In this document: positions 10,218 through 19,753 of the stretch, piece after piece
Numbering within the stretch: position 1 is the stretch's first letter
Layout: each line of letters starts with the position of its first letter
Assembly: GCF_000176855.2 (NCBI RefSeq)
Contig: NC_015138.1
Coordinates: forward strand, 2,666,001-2,730,000
Direction: 5' to 3'
Length of the DNA stretch: 64,000 bases
Source of the DNA: Paracidovorax avenae ATCC 19860
Lineage (GTDB): Bacteria; Pseudomonadota; Gammaproteobacteria; Burkholderiales; Burkholderiaceae_C
Notes under the pieces: generated by a model
What the model saw: only the letters and a program-made list of their open reading frames with translations
The model's database searches: none
Told to the model about the DNA's origin: nothing
Translations under genes and position numbers: made by a program

Positions 10218-10424
10218 CCTGCCCAGTGCGGCACTGCTGCAAGCGGGCGTGTGGCGGTTCGTGGAATGCGTGATACCCGCCGATCGGACCGTTGATTGGC
10301 ACAGGGAGCGTGTGAGCGCGGCATGCCGCCGAATTGATCCGGGCACGCGAGGCGCTGGTGTCGCTGTCCGCGGTCAGGCCTATTTCCGACAGGCGGGGAC
10401 CTCCAGGACTGGCCACAATGCGCC

Positions 10425-10988
10425 ATGGCGACCGAAAAACAGAAAATGCTGGCCGGCGAGCTCTACCATGCCGGCGATCCGGAACTGCAGGCCGACATGG
10501 CCGCCGCGCGCCGCTGGATGGCGCGGTACAACGACATGGCGGCCCACGCCAGCCTGGATGCGCGCGGGCGGCACATGCTGCTGCTGGAGGGCCTCGGGTC
10601 CGTCGGAGAAGGCACGGCGGTGCGGCCGCCATTCCATTGCGACTACGGTTTCAACATCCACCTGGGATCGGGTGTGTTCCTGAATTTCAACTGCGTGATC
10701 CTCGATGTGGTGGAAGTGCACATCGGCGACGGAACGCAGATCGGGCCCGGCGTGCAGATCTATGCGGCGGACCATCCCCGCGACGCAGCCACCCGTGCCA
10801 CCGGGCTGGAGTCGGGCCGGCCGGTGCGCATCGGCCGCGACGTCTGGATCGGCGGCGGGGCGATCCTGCTGCCGGGCATCACGGTGGGGGATGGAGCGGT
10901 GATCGGCGCGGGCAGCGTCGTCACGCGCGATGTGGCGGCCGGCGCCACCGTGGGCGGCAATCCCGCGCGGCCGCTGCGCCCCCGCTGA
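10425..10988 (+). CDS. Sugar O-acetyltransferase, Maa/NodL type
   Basis: 187 residues. Acetyl-CoA-dependent transferase of the left-handed beta-helix family that acetylates maltose, galactosides or lipo-oligosaccharides. The N-terminal Maa domain (KQKMLAGELYHAGDPELQAD) is followed by hexapeptide repeats (IHLGSGVFLNFNC, IGDGTQIGPGVQIYAADHP, IGRDVWIGGGAILLPGITVG, VIGAGSVVTRDV) and the NPARPLRPR end. The His in YAADHP is the expected catalytic base. Substrate unknown. It stands alone, 207 bp after the PIP-box gene, with no clear terminator between. Confidence 0.92.
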   Translation: MATEKQKMLAGELYHAGDPELQADMAAARRWMARYNDMAAHASLDARGRHMLLLEGLGSVGEGTAVRPPFHCDYGFNIHLGSGVFLNFNCVILDVVEVHIGDGTQIGPGVQIYAADHPRDAATRATGLESGRPVRIGRDVWIGGGAILLPGITVGDGAVIGAGSVVTRDVAAGATVGGNPARPLRPR

Positions 10989-11047
10989 GCCACCGCTGAG
11001 AGGTACGCCGCGAGACCGCCGTACCGCGGATTTCCTCGCAGCGGCGT

Positions 11048-12895
11048 TCAGGTGCCGTCCGGCTCTCCCAGGAAGCCGCCGCTCTGGTGCGCCCACAGCC
11101 GGGCATATACGCCGCCCTGGGCCAGCAGTTCGGCATGCGTGCCCTGCTCGGCGATGCGGCCGGCGTCGAGCACGATGAGCCGGTCCAGCGCCGCGATGGT
11201 GGAGAGGCGGTGGGCGATGGCGATGACGGTCTTGCCCTGCATCAGGGTATCCAGGCTCTGCTGGATGGCGGCTTCCACTTCCGAATCGAGCGCGCTCGTG
11301 GCCTCGTCCAGCAATAGGATGGGCGCATCCTTGAGCATGACCCGGGCGATGGCCACGCGCTGGCGCTGGCCACCCGACAGCTTCACTCCGCGCTCGCCCA
11401 CCTGCGCGTCGTAGCCGCTGCGGCCCTGCAGGTCGGTGAGCTGGTCGATGAAAGCGGCGGCTTCCGCGCGTTCCGCAGCCTCGTGCATCTGCGCGTCCGT
11501 GGCATCGGGGCGGCCGTAGAGGATGTTGTCGCGCATCGATCGATGCAGCAGGGAGGTGTCCTGCGTGACCATGCCGATGGACTGGCGAAGGCTGTCCTGG
11601 GTCACGTGGGCGATGTCCTGGCCATCGATGAGCACGCGGCCAGCCTGCACGTCGTGGAAGCGCAGCAGCAGGTTCACGAGCGTGGACTTGCCCGCACCGG
11701 AGCGTCCGATGAGGCCGATGCGCTCGCCAGGCCGTATGGTCAGGTGCAGGTCGTCGATCACCGGGCGGCCCGGCTGGTAGCCGAAGGTCACGCCCTCGAA
11801 CTTCACCTCGCCGCGCGTCACCGCCAGGGGGCGGGCGTCCGGTGCGTCCACCACGGTGCGGGGGCGGGTGAGGGTGTTGATGCCGTCCTGGATGGTGCCG
11901 ACGCTCTCGAACAGCGTGGTCACTTCCCACATGACCCAGTGCGCATGGCCCGACACCCGCAGCGCCATGGCCGTGACCGCCGCCACCGCGCCAGCGCCCA
12001 CCTGGCCCATCGACCAGAGCCACAGCGCCGTGCCGCAGGCTCCCAGGATCATGGCCACGACCAGCACATGGTTGACGATCTCGAAGGTGCTGACGAGACG
12101 CATCTGCGCATAGCCCGTATGCTTGAAGGCATCCATGGCCGCGCGGGCGAATTCCGCCTCGCGCCGCGTGTGGGAGAACAGCTTGACGGTGGCGATGTTG
12201 GTGTAGGCGTCGGTGATGCGGCCCGTCATCACGGAACGGGCATCGGCCTGCGCCTTGCCCACCTTGCCCAGCCGGGGCACGAAGTACCAGCAGGCTGCGG
12301 CGTAGCACAGCACCCACAGCGCGAAGGGCACGAGCAGCCTGGCATCGAAGCCGGCGGCCAGTGCAAGGATGGTGACCAGGTAGACGCCCATTCCGATCAC
12401 CACATCGGTGGTCGTGAAGATCATGTCGCGCACGGCCAGCGCCGTCTGCATGATCTTGGTGGTGATGCGGCCGGCGAACTCGTCCGCATAGAAGGACATG
12501 CTCTGGCCGAGCATCAGGCGGTGGAAGTTCCAGCGCAACCGCAGCGGGAAGTTGATGGCGAGCACCTGGTGCTTCACGCTCGTCTGCAGGACCACCAGGC
12601 CGATGCTGGCCGCCATCAGGCCGACGATCAGCCAGAGCGCGCCCCGGTGCCCGGTCCAGAGACTGTCGGGAGCCGTTCCGGACAGCCAGTCCACCAGGTG
12701 CCCCAGCACCGAGAACAGGAGCGCCTCATAGACGGCGATGGCCGCGGACAGACCCGCCATCGCCATCACATGGCCGCGCAGGCCTTGCGTGCAGGCCCAC
12801 ACGAAAGCCATGAAACCCTTGGGTGGCAGGGTGGGTTCGGTGGAGGGGTAGGGGGGGACGCGGTTTTCGAAGTACTGGAACACGGGCAGGCTCAC
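11048..12895 (-). CDS. ABC exporter, fused permease and ATPase
   Basis: 615 residues. N-terminal membrane domain (six helices, about 30-340) and C-terminal ATPase: Walker A GRSGAGKST at 397-405 (Lys403), Q-loop MVTQDTSLL, signature LSGGQ at 506-510, Walker B ILLLDEATSAL and switch AHRLST. This is the MsbA/multidrug half-transporter arrangement, working as a homodimer in the inner membrane. Substrate cannot be read; lipid, drug or peptide are possible. Transcribed leftwards, divergent from the ArsB-like gene. Confidence 0.93.
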   Translation of the reverse strand: MSLPVFQYFENRVPPYPSTEPTLPPKGFMAFVWACTQGLRGHVMAMAGLSAAIAVYEALLFSVLGHLVDWLSGTAPDSLWTGHRGALWLIVGLMAASIGLVVLQTSVKHQVLAINFPLRLRWNFHRLMLGQSMSFYADEFAGRITTKIMQTALAVRDMIFTTTDVVIGMGVYLVTILALAAGFDARLLVPFALWVLCYAAACWYFVPRLGKVGKAQADARSVMTGRITDAYTNIATVKLFSHTRREAEFARAAMDAFKHTGYAQMRLVSTFEIVNHVLVVAMILGACGTALWLWSMGQVGAGAVAAVTAMALRVSGHAHWVMWEVTTLFESVGTIQDGINTLTRPRTVVDAPDARPLAVTRGEVKFEGVTFGYQPGRPVIDDLHLTIRPGERIGLIGRSGAGKSTLVNLLLRFHDVQAGRVLIDGQDIAHVTQDSLRQSIGMVTQDTSLLHRSMRDNILYGRPDATDAQMHEAAERAEAAAFIDQLTDLQGRSGYDAQVGERGVKLSGGQRQRVAIARVMLKDAPILLLDEATSALDSEVEAAIQQSLDTLMQGKTVIAIAHRLSTIAALDRLIVLDAGRIAEQGTHAELLAQGGVYARLWAHQSGGFLGEPDGT

Positions 12896-13130
12896 TCCTG
12901 ATCAGGCCGCAATGGTAGGTGTGCTGCGCGCCGCACATGCGGGAGGGGTCAATCGGCGCCATGTAGGCCAAGGTCGCGTTCTGGGCGGCAAGGGCCATTC
13001 CTGCCCATGGCCACGGCCGGGTTCCCTAGAATCCGCGTCCGGCAGGCGGCAGCGCCCCTGCGAGAGAACCATACAACAGCGCGCGCCGGGGGCTGTCCTG
13101 GCGGCCGCGCACAGAAAGGAATCGCTTTCC

Positions 13131-14405
13131 ATGCTGACAATGGCCCATCCCGGGTGGACGTGGGGCGTGATCGCCGTCGCCACCGCCGCCGTCATCCTGC
13201 GGCCCGCGCGCGTTCCCGAGGCCGTGTGGGCCGTGGGGGGCGCCCTCGTGCTCGCCGTGTCCGGCCTGCTGCCCTGGGCGGAGGCATGGAAAGGCGTGCT
13301 GCGTGGACACGACGTGTATCTGTTCCTGGCCGGCATGATGCTGCTGTCGGAAATGGCACGCCGCGAAGGAGTGTTCGACTGGCTGGCCGTCGAGGCGGCA
13401 CGCCGGGCGCGGGGCTCCGGCGAGCGCCTCTTCGCATGGGTTTTCGGTGTCGGCACGCTCGTGACCGCGACGCTGTCCAACGACGCCACGGCCGTCGTGC
13501 TCACGCCGGCGGTGATTGCCGTGGCACGGGCCGTCGGCGCGGCGCCCCTGCCGTATCTGTTGATCTGCGCCTTCGTGGCCAACGCGGCCAGTTTTCTCCT
13601 GCCCATCTCCAATCCGGCCAACCTGGTCCTTTGGGGTGGAGGGCAGATGCCGTCGCTGCCCCATTGGCTGGCATTGTTCGGCCTGCCGTCCGTCGCGGCG
13701 ATCGGTTCCACCTACTGGGTCCTGAAATGGCGCGTCCGGCGGGACATCGACCGGCCCGTGGCCGCCGAGGTGCCAGCCCGTCCGCTGGGTGCCGGCGGCC
13801 GCCTGGCCGCTGCAGGGCTGGCGGTGTCGGCGGTAGTACTCGTGGGGTGCGCCTGGTGGCGGATTCCGCTGGGCGCCCCGACGCTGGGGGCGGCTCTGCT
13901 GACATTGGTGTTGCTGCGGGCGGGCTGCGGCCACCAGGTGGGGCCGGTGTTGAAGTCGGTGTCCTGGGGCGTGCTGCCCCTGGTGGCCGGGCTCTTCGTT
14001 TTCGTGCAGGCACTGGAAGTCACCGGGGTGGTGGGACACCTGGCCCGCATGCTGGCCGAGGCAGCGGCGGCCGCGCCGCTGGCCGCAGGCCCGGTGCTCG
14101 GCGCGCTGCTCGGCTTCGGCGCCAATTTGGTGAACAACCTGCCGGCCGGCCTGCTGGCCGGTGCCGCCCTGGAAACCGCCCATGCCGCAGAGCCGCTGCG
14201 GGCCGCAGCACTCATCGGTGTCGATCTCGGCCCCAACCTTTCCATCACCGGCTCGCTCGCGACCCTCCTGTGGCTGGCGGCTCTGCGGCGCGAAGGCATC
14301 GAGGTGAGCGCGCTGCAGTTCCTGAAGTTCGGCGCCTGGGTGATGCCCCCGGCGCTCGCGGCAGCTCTCCTGGTGCTCATGGGCATGACGGCCGCCGGGC
14401 TGTAG
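13131..14405 (+). CDS. ArsB/ion transporter-superfamily membrane protein
   Basis: 424 residues, strongly hydrophobic with about 10-12 helices. Family signatures are ATLSNDATAVVLTPAV, LPISNPANLVLWGG and the second-half NLVNNLPAGLLAGAA, as in ArsB and related ion-transporter permeases. The ATG at 13131 follows AGAAAGGA; the frame upstream has no family similarity. No arsR, arsC or arsA is nearby, so arsenite or antimonite efflux is only one possibility. Divergent from the ABC exporter, 235 bp apart. Confidence 0.85.
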   Translation: MLTMAHPGWTWGVIAVATAAVILRPARVPEAVWAVGGALVLAVSGLLPWAEAWKGVLRGHDVYLFLAGMMLLSEMARREGVFDWLAVEAARRARGSGERLFAWVFGVGTLVTATLSNDATAVVLTPAVIAVARAVGAAPLPYLLICAFVANAASFLLPISNPANLVLWGGGQMPSLPHWLALFGLPSVAAIGSTYWVLKWRVRRDIDRPVAAEVPARPLGAGGRLAAAGLAVSAVVLVGCAWWRIPLGAPTLGAALLTLVLLRAGCGHQVGPVLKSVSWGVLPLVAGLFVFVQALEVTGVVGHLARMLAEAAAAAPLAAGPVLGALLGFGANLVNNLPAGLLAGAALETAHAAEPLRAAALIGVDLGPNLSITGSLATLLWLAALRREGIEVSALQFLKFGAWVMPPALAAALLVLMGMTAAGL

Positions 14406-14608
14406 GCCGCTGGCGCCCGCCCGGGCCTCCCGGCAGCACAGTGAATACCCATGAAAGCTATGGAGGAGGGGTAGATGATTGTCACAAAAAAGCCCAAACG
14501 GCCCCGGCTCGCAAAAACGGCGGTCCGTTGAAGCTATCCTCAGACGTTTCATCCCATCCCGCTGTGCCGCATCCACGTGCTCCGCGCGTGTTCCGTTTTC
14601 CGCCGCCC

Positions 14609-17600
14609 ATGCCTTCGCCCATCGCTTTGCGCCTGCCTGCACGGTTTCCGTGGCTGGGCATTTCCGCGGTGCTGCTGGCCCTGGGCGTGGGTGCCGGGCT
14701 CTGGCAATGGCAGCGGACGTCGGTGGACGCCATTGCGCAGGCGCGTTTCGAGCGCAAGGCGTCTGCGGCCACCGTCGCGCTCGAGACCCATGTCGGACGC
14801 TACCTCGGGCTGCTCACCGGGGTGCGCGGGCTCTTCATCGCCAATCCCCACCTGACCCGTGCCGAGTTCGACAATGCCTTGCGCGAACTGCGGCTCTGGC
14901 CCCAGTACGCAGGTATCGTCAATCTGGCGTTCACGCGCTACGTACTGAGCGCCGACAGGGCCGCATTCGAAGCGTCGGTGCGGGCCGATGCCTCCCTGGC
15001 CGCGGACGGCATGCCACCGTTCGCCATCCGCCCGGAAGGCGATCGCCCGGACTACTACATCGCGGACTACGTGTGGCCGCGGTCGGGCAACATGGGAGTC
15101 GTGGGGCTGGACATCGGGGCCGTGCCTGCCACCATGGAGTCCGTGCGCTACAGCCGCGACAGCGGCAGCGCCATCGCTTCCGCCCCCTATGACATGCTGC
15201 AGGCCTCCGAGCACCGGTCTGCATTCAGCCTGCGCCTGCCGGTGTTCACCGACGGCGCGGGAGGCGGCCAGCGTTATGTGGGTTCCGTGGCGGCCGCGAT
15301 ACGTTTCCATGACCTGGTCAGCGCGCTGCGCGAGGAGGGGCGCCTCACAGGGCTGGACCTGGGTGTGCAGGATGTCGGTTCGGTACGGGGCGCACCGCCC
15401 GCTGGCACCCGGTCGATGCTGGAACTGCCTGCCACGGCGTCCGGCGCGCATCGCTACGAGCGCGAGCTGCAGATCTACGACCGGCGGTGGAAGCTGACGT
15501 TCGTTTCGCAAAACAGCTTCCTGTCGCCTGCCGAGCAGGCGGTGCCCTGGCTGGCCGCAACAGGAGGAGCGCTGGCCACGTTGCTGCTGGTGCTTCTGGC
15601 GGCCTCCTGGCGCTGGCGGCACGCCGCGCTGAAAGATCCTTTCCAGACGCTGTTCGACCAGGCCGCGGTGGGGGTGGCGCAGGTGGATACAGCAACGCGG
15701 CGCTTCGTGCGCGCGAATGCGCGCTTCTGCCAGATCCTGGGCTATGAACCGCAGGAACTGCTGGCACTCACCGTGCGCGACGTGACCCACCAGGACGACC
15801 AGGCCGAGACCGAGGCCGTGATCGACCGCCTCGCGGCGGGTGGGCAGCAGGAATACCGGTACGAGAAGCGCTACCGCCGCAAGGACGGCCAGATGGTCTG
15901 GGCGGAACTGCGTCTGGCGCCGATGCGCAACGACCGCAGGCAGCCGGCCCAGCACATCGCCGTGGTACAGGACATCAGCGACCGCAAGCAAATGGAAGCG
16001 GCGCAGCGCGACAGCGAAGCGCGGCTGCGGCAGATTCTCTACCGCCTGCCGGTGGGGGTCTGCCTCGTCGCGCGGGACGGAACACTGAGCTTCCGCAACG
16101 AGCGCTTCGAGCAGATCTGCCGCCATGCCGACGCAGTGCCTTCCACGGTGCGGGAGTGGTGGGAGGCGGTGCAGCCGGACGCGCTGCGCCGGGAGCAGGC
16201 CATGGCGGACTGGGACGCCGCGTGCACTGCCGCACGGGCCGGCGACGGCACGCTGCCGTCCCGCGAATACGCCATCACCTGCGGCGATGGCTCCGTGCGC
16301 ACGGTGGACATGGCCGGGGTGTTGCTGGACGGTGCCTGCCTCATCACGATGGTGGACCTGAGCCAGCACAAGGCCGCTGAGGAGGAGATCCACTACCTGG
16401 CCTACTACGATCCCCTGACGCAGCTTCCCAATCGGCGGCTGCTGGTGGACCGGCTGCAGCAGGCACTGGCTGCCAGCGTGCGCCGCGGACGGTGCGGCGC
16501 GGTGCTCATGCTGGATCTGGACAATTTCAAGACCCTCAACGAGACGCAGGGGCACGAGCGCGGCGACATGCTCCTGCGCCAGGTGGCCCAGCGCCTGCGT
16601 GGCTGCGTGCAGAACGAGGACACGGTGGCGCGGCACGGGGGCGACGAGTTCGTCGTGGTGCTGGAAGACCTGGGCCAGAGCCCGCAGGGCGCGGCTGCCC
16701 GGGCGGAAGAGATGGGGCAGAAGATCCTGGCGGCGATGCGCCATCCGTTCATGCTGGAGGGCGAGGCCCACCATACGACGTTGAGCATGGGCGTGACCGT
16801 GTTCCAGGGAGCGCGGGAGACGGTGGACGAGTTGCTGCAGCGCACGGACCTCGCCATGTACCAGGCCAAGGCCAGTGGCCGCAATGCACTGAGGTTCTAC
16901 GATCCGCAGATGCAGGCATCGGTGGCTGCGCGTGCGGCCCTGGAAACCGACCTGCGGGACGGCCTGGGCCGTGGCGAGTTCGAGCTGTTCTACCAACCCC
17001 AGGTGCACCACGGCCACATCGTGGGAGCCGAGGCCCTGCTGCGGTGGCGCCATCCGGCCCGCGGTTTCGTCTCGCCTGGCGAGTTCATTCCGCTCGCGGA
17101 GGAAACCGGGCTCATCCTTCCCCTGGGGGAATGGGTGCTGCGCGCAGCATGCGAGCGGCTGGCCCAATGGTCGCGCCATCCGGTGCTGTCCCAGATCAGC
17201 CTGTCGGTGAACGTGAGCGCACGGCAGTTCCACCAGGGTGGATTCGTCGGGCAGGTGCTCGCGGCGCTGGCGGGCACGGGCGCGGAAGGGCGCCGCCTCA
17301 AGCTCGAGATGACCGAAAGTCTCCTGCAGCAGGACCTGGAAGACACCATCCAGAAGATGCAGCAGTTGCGCGCCTATGGCGTGGGATTTTCCCTGGACGA
17401 TTTCGGTACCGGGTATTCGTCGCTGGCCTACCTCAAGCGCCTTCCGCTCGATGAGCTCAAGATCGACCAGAGCTTCGTGCGCGACGTGCTCACCGATCCG
17501 AACGATGCCTCCATTGCCCGGACCATCGTCGCCCTGGGAACCAGCCTGGGCCTGCGGGTGATCGCCGAAGGCGTGGAGACGGAGGCCCAGCGCGTTTTCC

Positions 17601-17731
17601 TGGAGCGCAACCATTGCCACGCCTGGCAAGGGTATCTGTTGAGTCGCCCGGTGAGTGCGGACGACTTCGAGCATCTGGTCCTTTCGTTCCCGCCAAAGGA
17701 TGCAGCTGTCGCGTCTCCGCGAACGGAATGA
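14609..17731 (+). CDS. CHASE-PAS-PAS-GGDEF-EAL c-di-GMP protein
   Basis: 1040 residues, inner membrane. One helix near 17-35, a periplasmic CHASE sensor ([20 protein letters not shown] onwards), a second helix near 315-335, two PAS domains, GGDEF and EAL. The cyclase motif is intact (RHGGDEF, 677-681) but the inhibitory I-site reads QNED instead of RxxD. The EAL motif is intact (VGAEALLRW, 808-810), with NVSARQF and DDFGTGYSS, so phosphodiesterase activity is likely. The start at 14609 is the first ATG before the first helix. A possible promoter (TTGTCA near 14480) lies upstream. The ligand is unknown. Confidence 0.93.
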   Translation: MPSPIALRLPARFPWLGISAVLLALGVGAGLWQWQRTSVDAIAQARFERKASAATVALETHVGRYLGLLTGVRGLFIANPHLTRAEFDNALRELRLWPQYAGIVNLAFTRYVLSADRAAFEASVRADASLAADGMPPFAIRPEGDRPDYYIADYVWPRSGNMGVVGLDIGAVPATMESVRYSRDSGSAIASAPYDMLQASEHRSAFSLRLPVFTDGAGGGQRYVGSVAAAIRFHDLVSALREEGRLTGLDLGVQDVGSVRGAPPAGTRSMLELPATASGAHRYERELQIYDRRWKLTFVSQNSFLSPAEQAVPWLAATGGALATLLLVLLAASWRWRHAALKDPFQTLFDQAAVGVAQVDTATRRFVRANARFCQILGYEPQELLALTVRDVTHQDDQAETEAVIDRLAAGGQQEYRYEKRYRRKDGQMVWAELRLAPMRNDRRQPAQHIAVVQDISDRKQMEAAQRDSEARLRQILYRLPVGVCLVARDGTLSFRNERFEQICRHADAVPSTVREWWEAVQPDALRREQAMADWDAACTAARAGDGTLPSREYAITCGDGSVRTVDMAGVLLDGACLITMVDLSQHKAAEEEIHYLAYYDPLTQLPNRRLLVDRLQQALAASVRRGRCGAVLMLDLDNFKTLNETQGHERGDMLLRQVAQRLRGCVQNEDTVARHGGDEFVVVLEDLGQSPQGAAARAEEMGQKILAAMRHPFMLEGEAHHTTLSMGVTVFQGARETVDELLQRTDLAMYQAKASGRNALRFYDPQMQASVAARAALETDLRDGLGRGEFELFYQPQVHHGHIVGAEALLRWRHPARGFVSPGEFIPLAEETGLILPLGEWVLRAACERLAQWSRHPVLSQISLSVNVSARQFHQGGFVGQVLAALAGTGAEGRRLKLEMTESLLQQDLEDTIQKMQQLRAYGVGFSLDDFGTGYSSLAYLKRLPLDELKIDQSFVRDVLTDPNDASIARTIVALGTSLGLRVIAEGVETEAQRVFLERNHCHAWQGYLLSRPVSADDFEHLVLSFPPKDAAVASPRTE

Positions 17732-17741
17732 GGTGGCAGGC

Positions 17742-18077
17742 GTGGCGGAGCTCAAGATCCTCGTGCTGTACGCCGTGACGGCGCTGGCGGAAATCGCGGG
17801 ATGCTACCTGCCGTGGCTGTGGCTGCGCCAGGACCGCAGTGCCTGGCTCCTGGTGCCGGGGGCTGCGTGCCTGGCCCTGTTCGCCTGGCTTCTCACCCTG
17901 CATCCTGCTGCAGCCGGACGTGTCTATGCCGCCTATGGCGGGGTGTACGTGGCCGTGGCGCTGGGATGGCTCTGGGCGGTGGACGGCATCCGGCCCGACC
18001 GCTGGGATCTCGCCGGCGCGGCGGTGACGCTGGCGGGCATGGCCATCATCGCCTTCGCGCCCCGCGGCGCGGCGTGA
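17742..18077 (+). CDS. ynfA: UPF0060 membrane protein YnfA
   Basis: 111 residues from GTG 17742. Four hydrophobic segments with the strongly conserved blocks [34 protein letters not shown] and [13 protein letters not shown] identify the YnfA/UPF0060 family, small inner-membrane proteins linked to the small multidrug-resistance fold; function not settled. GTG is chosen because it gives the family length; GAGG lies upstream. It begins 10 bp after the preceding stop, so the two may be co-transcribed. Confidence 0.93.
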   Translation: MAELKILVLYAVTALAEIAGCYLPWLWLRQDRSAWLLVPGAACLALFAWLLTLHPAAAGRVYAAYGGVYVAVALGWLWAVDGIRPDRWDLAGAAVTLAGMAIIAFAPRGAA

Positions 18078-18245
18078 AGCCGGCCCTCGGCCCCCGGCCG
18101 CCGGGCTCCGGCCGTCGCGGCGGCTGCGCCTTGGAGCGACTAACACGGCCCAGGGAAGCGGTTCTGGCCAGGCGCCGTATCGCAGGCAGTACGAGTAATA
18201 CGACAAGATGCGGCAACGACGCCAGAAGGGTCGTGTTCGCCGCTC

Positions 18246-19457
18246 TTAACGGAAGAGCGACCGCAACTCGCTGCCGGACATGCCCCGGCCGATGGCCTCC
18301 TTCCAGGGGGACAGGTCGTGATTCACCGCGGGATTCCAGCGGCTGGCGGGCCGGTCGGTGCAGGTGGCGATCGCGGCGTGGGCAAGGTCCATACGGGCCA
18401 CGCGGCTGCCTTGCGGGTGCGACCACGCCGGATGGCGCATGCCCAGCGGCATGGACTGGATGGGGTCCTGTTCCCGCACGAACTGGCGCAGCGCGAACCG
18501 CATTCCGGGGTTGCTCCCCAGGCGCAGTTCCAGCGCCTCCTGGAATCTCCCTTCGATCCCGTCCGGGGCGATCCTGGGAGGATTGAACGCGTAGGTACTC
18601 ACCTGGCCGTCGATTTCCTTGTGCCGCAGGAAGTTGGCGATGTCCACCCCTGCGAGGATGCCGACCGCCGCTCCCAGGCTGTGGCCCGTCACCGAAACCG
18701 ACAGCAGCCGGCCCGCATTCCGGGCATCGGCTGCGCTCGCGGCCAGCAGCGACCGCAGGGTGCGCCCCTCCGCCCGGGATGCCCGGGCCTCTTCATGCCA
18801 GCGGTCCTGCCAGCCCATGCCCACGGCCCCGAGGGTCGGCAGATGGTCGCCGAACGGATTGCGGTGCGGCCGTGTCCATTGGCTGCTGAAGTCGCAGAGC
18901 AAATCCCCGCGATCATCCATGCGCGTGCCGGAAAAGGCCAGCACCAGCACTTCGGCATCCTGCGTGGCGCCTTTCCAGCACCGTAGCGCGGGCGTGGACC
19001 ATGCGGATTCGAAGCCCAGCTCTCCCACGGACGGAATCCGGCTGGCATCCTCGGTGTAGGCATGCCCTGAAAGGGCGCGCATGCATTCGAGCACTTCACG
19101 CCGCATCCGCTCCAGGGCCGCCGGAGAAATGGAAACGTGGCCGCCGCCCTCGACCGGGGCCGTCGGCAGGTCCACGCAGGCCAGTGCCCGGCCCAGGTCC
19201 ACCTGGGTCAGGTCGATGCCACCCGGAGGGTGAGCGACGTTGCGTGGCGGGGCCGGATGGGCTGGACCCGGGCGAGCGGCGAGCGGGCCATGGACCGCCA
19301 GGCGCGGTGCGGCTCGGGTCGGAAGGTGCATGCCGTTCTCGGTAAGCCTGTGCGGCCGTCCCCCACCGGGGGACGCAGCCTGAAGTGCAGGCGATAGGGA
19401 CCGTGGCATCGTGGAGGGGAGTATGTTGCCTCGCGAGGAGAGGGGACGTGTGGCCAT
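18246..19457 (-). CDS. Class 3 lipase, candidate type III effector
   Basis: 403 residues. Residues 1-110 are Ser/Pro/Ala-rich with no Sec signal (MATRPLSSRGNILPSTMPRS). From about 120 an alpha/beta-hydrolase of the class 3 lipase type follows: LVLAFSGTRMDD, nucleophile elbow VTGHSLGAAVG with Ser260, then probable Asp331 (REQDPIQSMP) and His380 (NHDLSPW). A perfect PIP box lies 131 bp upstream on the same strand; the frame is open further upstream, but starts beyond 19588 would precede the promoter. Control region plus N terminus suggest delivery into plant cells by type III secretion. Lipid substrate unknown; secretion is inferred. Confidence 0.78.
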   Translation of the reverse strand: MATRPLSSRGNILPSTMPRSLSPALQAASPGGGRPHRLTENGMHLPTRAAPRLAVHGPLAARPGPAHPAPPRNVAHPPGGIDLTQVDLGRALACVDLPTAPVEGGGHVSISPAALERMRREVLECMRALSGHAYTEDASRIPSVGELGFESAWSTPALRCWKGATQDAEVLVLAFSGTRMDDRGDLLCDFSSQWTRPHRNPFGDHLPTLGAVGMGWQDRWHEEARASRAEGRTLRSLLAASAADARNAGRLLSVSVTGHSLGAAVGILAGVDIANFLRHKEIDGQVSTYAFNPPRIAPDGIEGRFQEALELRLGSNPGMRFALRQFVREQDPIQSMPLGMRHPAWSHPQGSRVARMDLAHAAIATCTDRPASRWNPAVNHDLSPWKEAIGRGMSGSELRSLFR

Positions 19458-19753
19458 GTCGGACGGGTCATCGGAAGGGACGCTGCGGGAAGGCGGTGGG
19501 CGGGTGAATGCCTCCGTTGTTCTGCATGCCGGAATTTGACGGCAGCCCGTATTGCAGCATCGGCATGCCAGGCACCGGCCCCCGCGGGCGAAGCACCGGT
19601 GGCACGCGCGAAGCCCGGAAACAGCTGGCGGGCCGGTGGGCCACGGTATCATCCGGCGCTGCCCGGCAGACATGGGAGGCTTTGCCGTCCGTCCGTTCCG
19701 GGCATTGCCTTGCCGCCCTTTGCCACGCTGCACCCACGCCTGCCGCCCCATCC
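19458..19753. other. Divergent control region between lipase and smc
   Basis: 296 bp without a gene. It holds the leftward PIP box (19588-19612) and must also contain smc expression signals; no clear -35/-10 pair for smc stood out. Confidence 0.5.
19588..19612 (-). promoter_or_regulatory. Perfect PIP box for the lipase gene
   Basis: On the plus strand GCGAA (19588-19592), 15 nt, GCGAA (19608-19612), which is TTCGC-N15-TTCGC read leftwards towards the lipase. No perfect YANNNT element was found 30-32 nt downstream; GATGCT (27-32 nt) is the closest. Confidence 0.75.

Noticed and set aside
14549..17755. Minus-strand frame of 1068 codons opposite the CHASE-GGDEF-EAL gene
   Set aside because: Shadow frame; composition rich in His, Gln and Arg with no domain.
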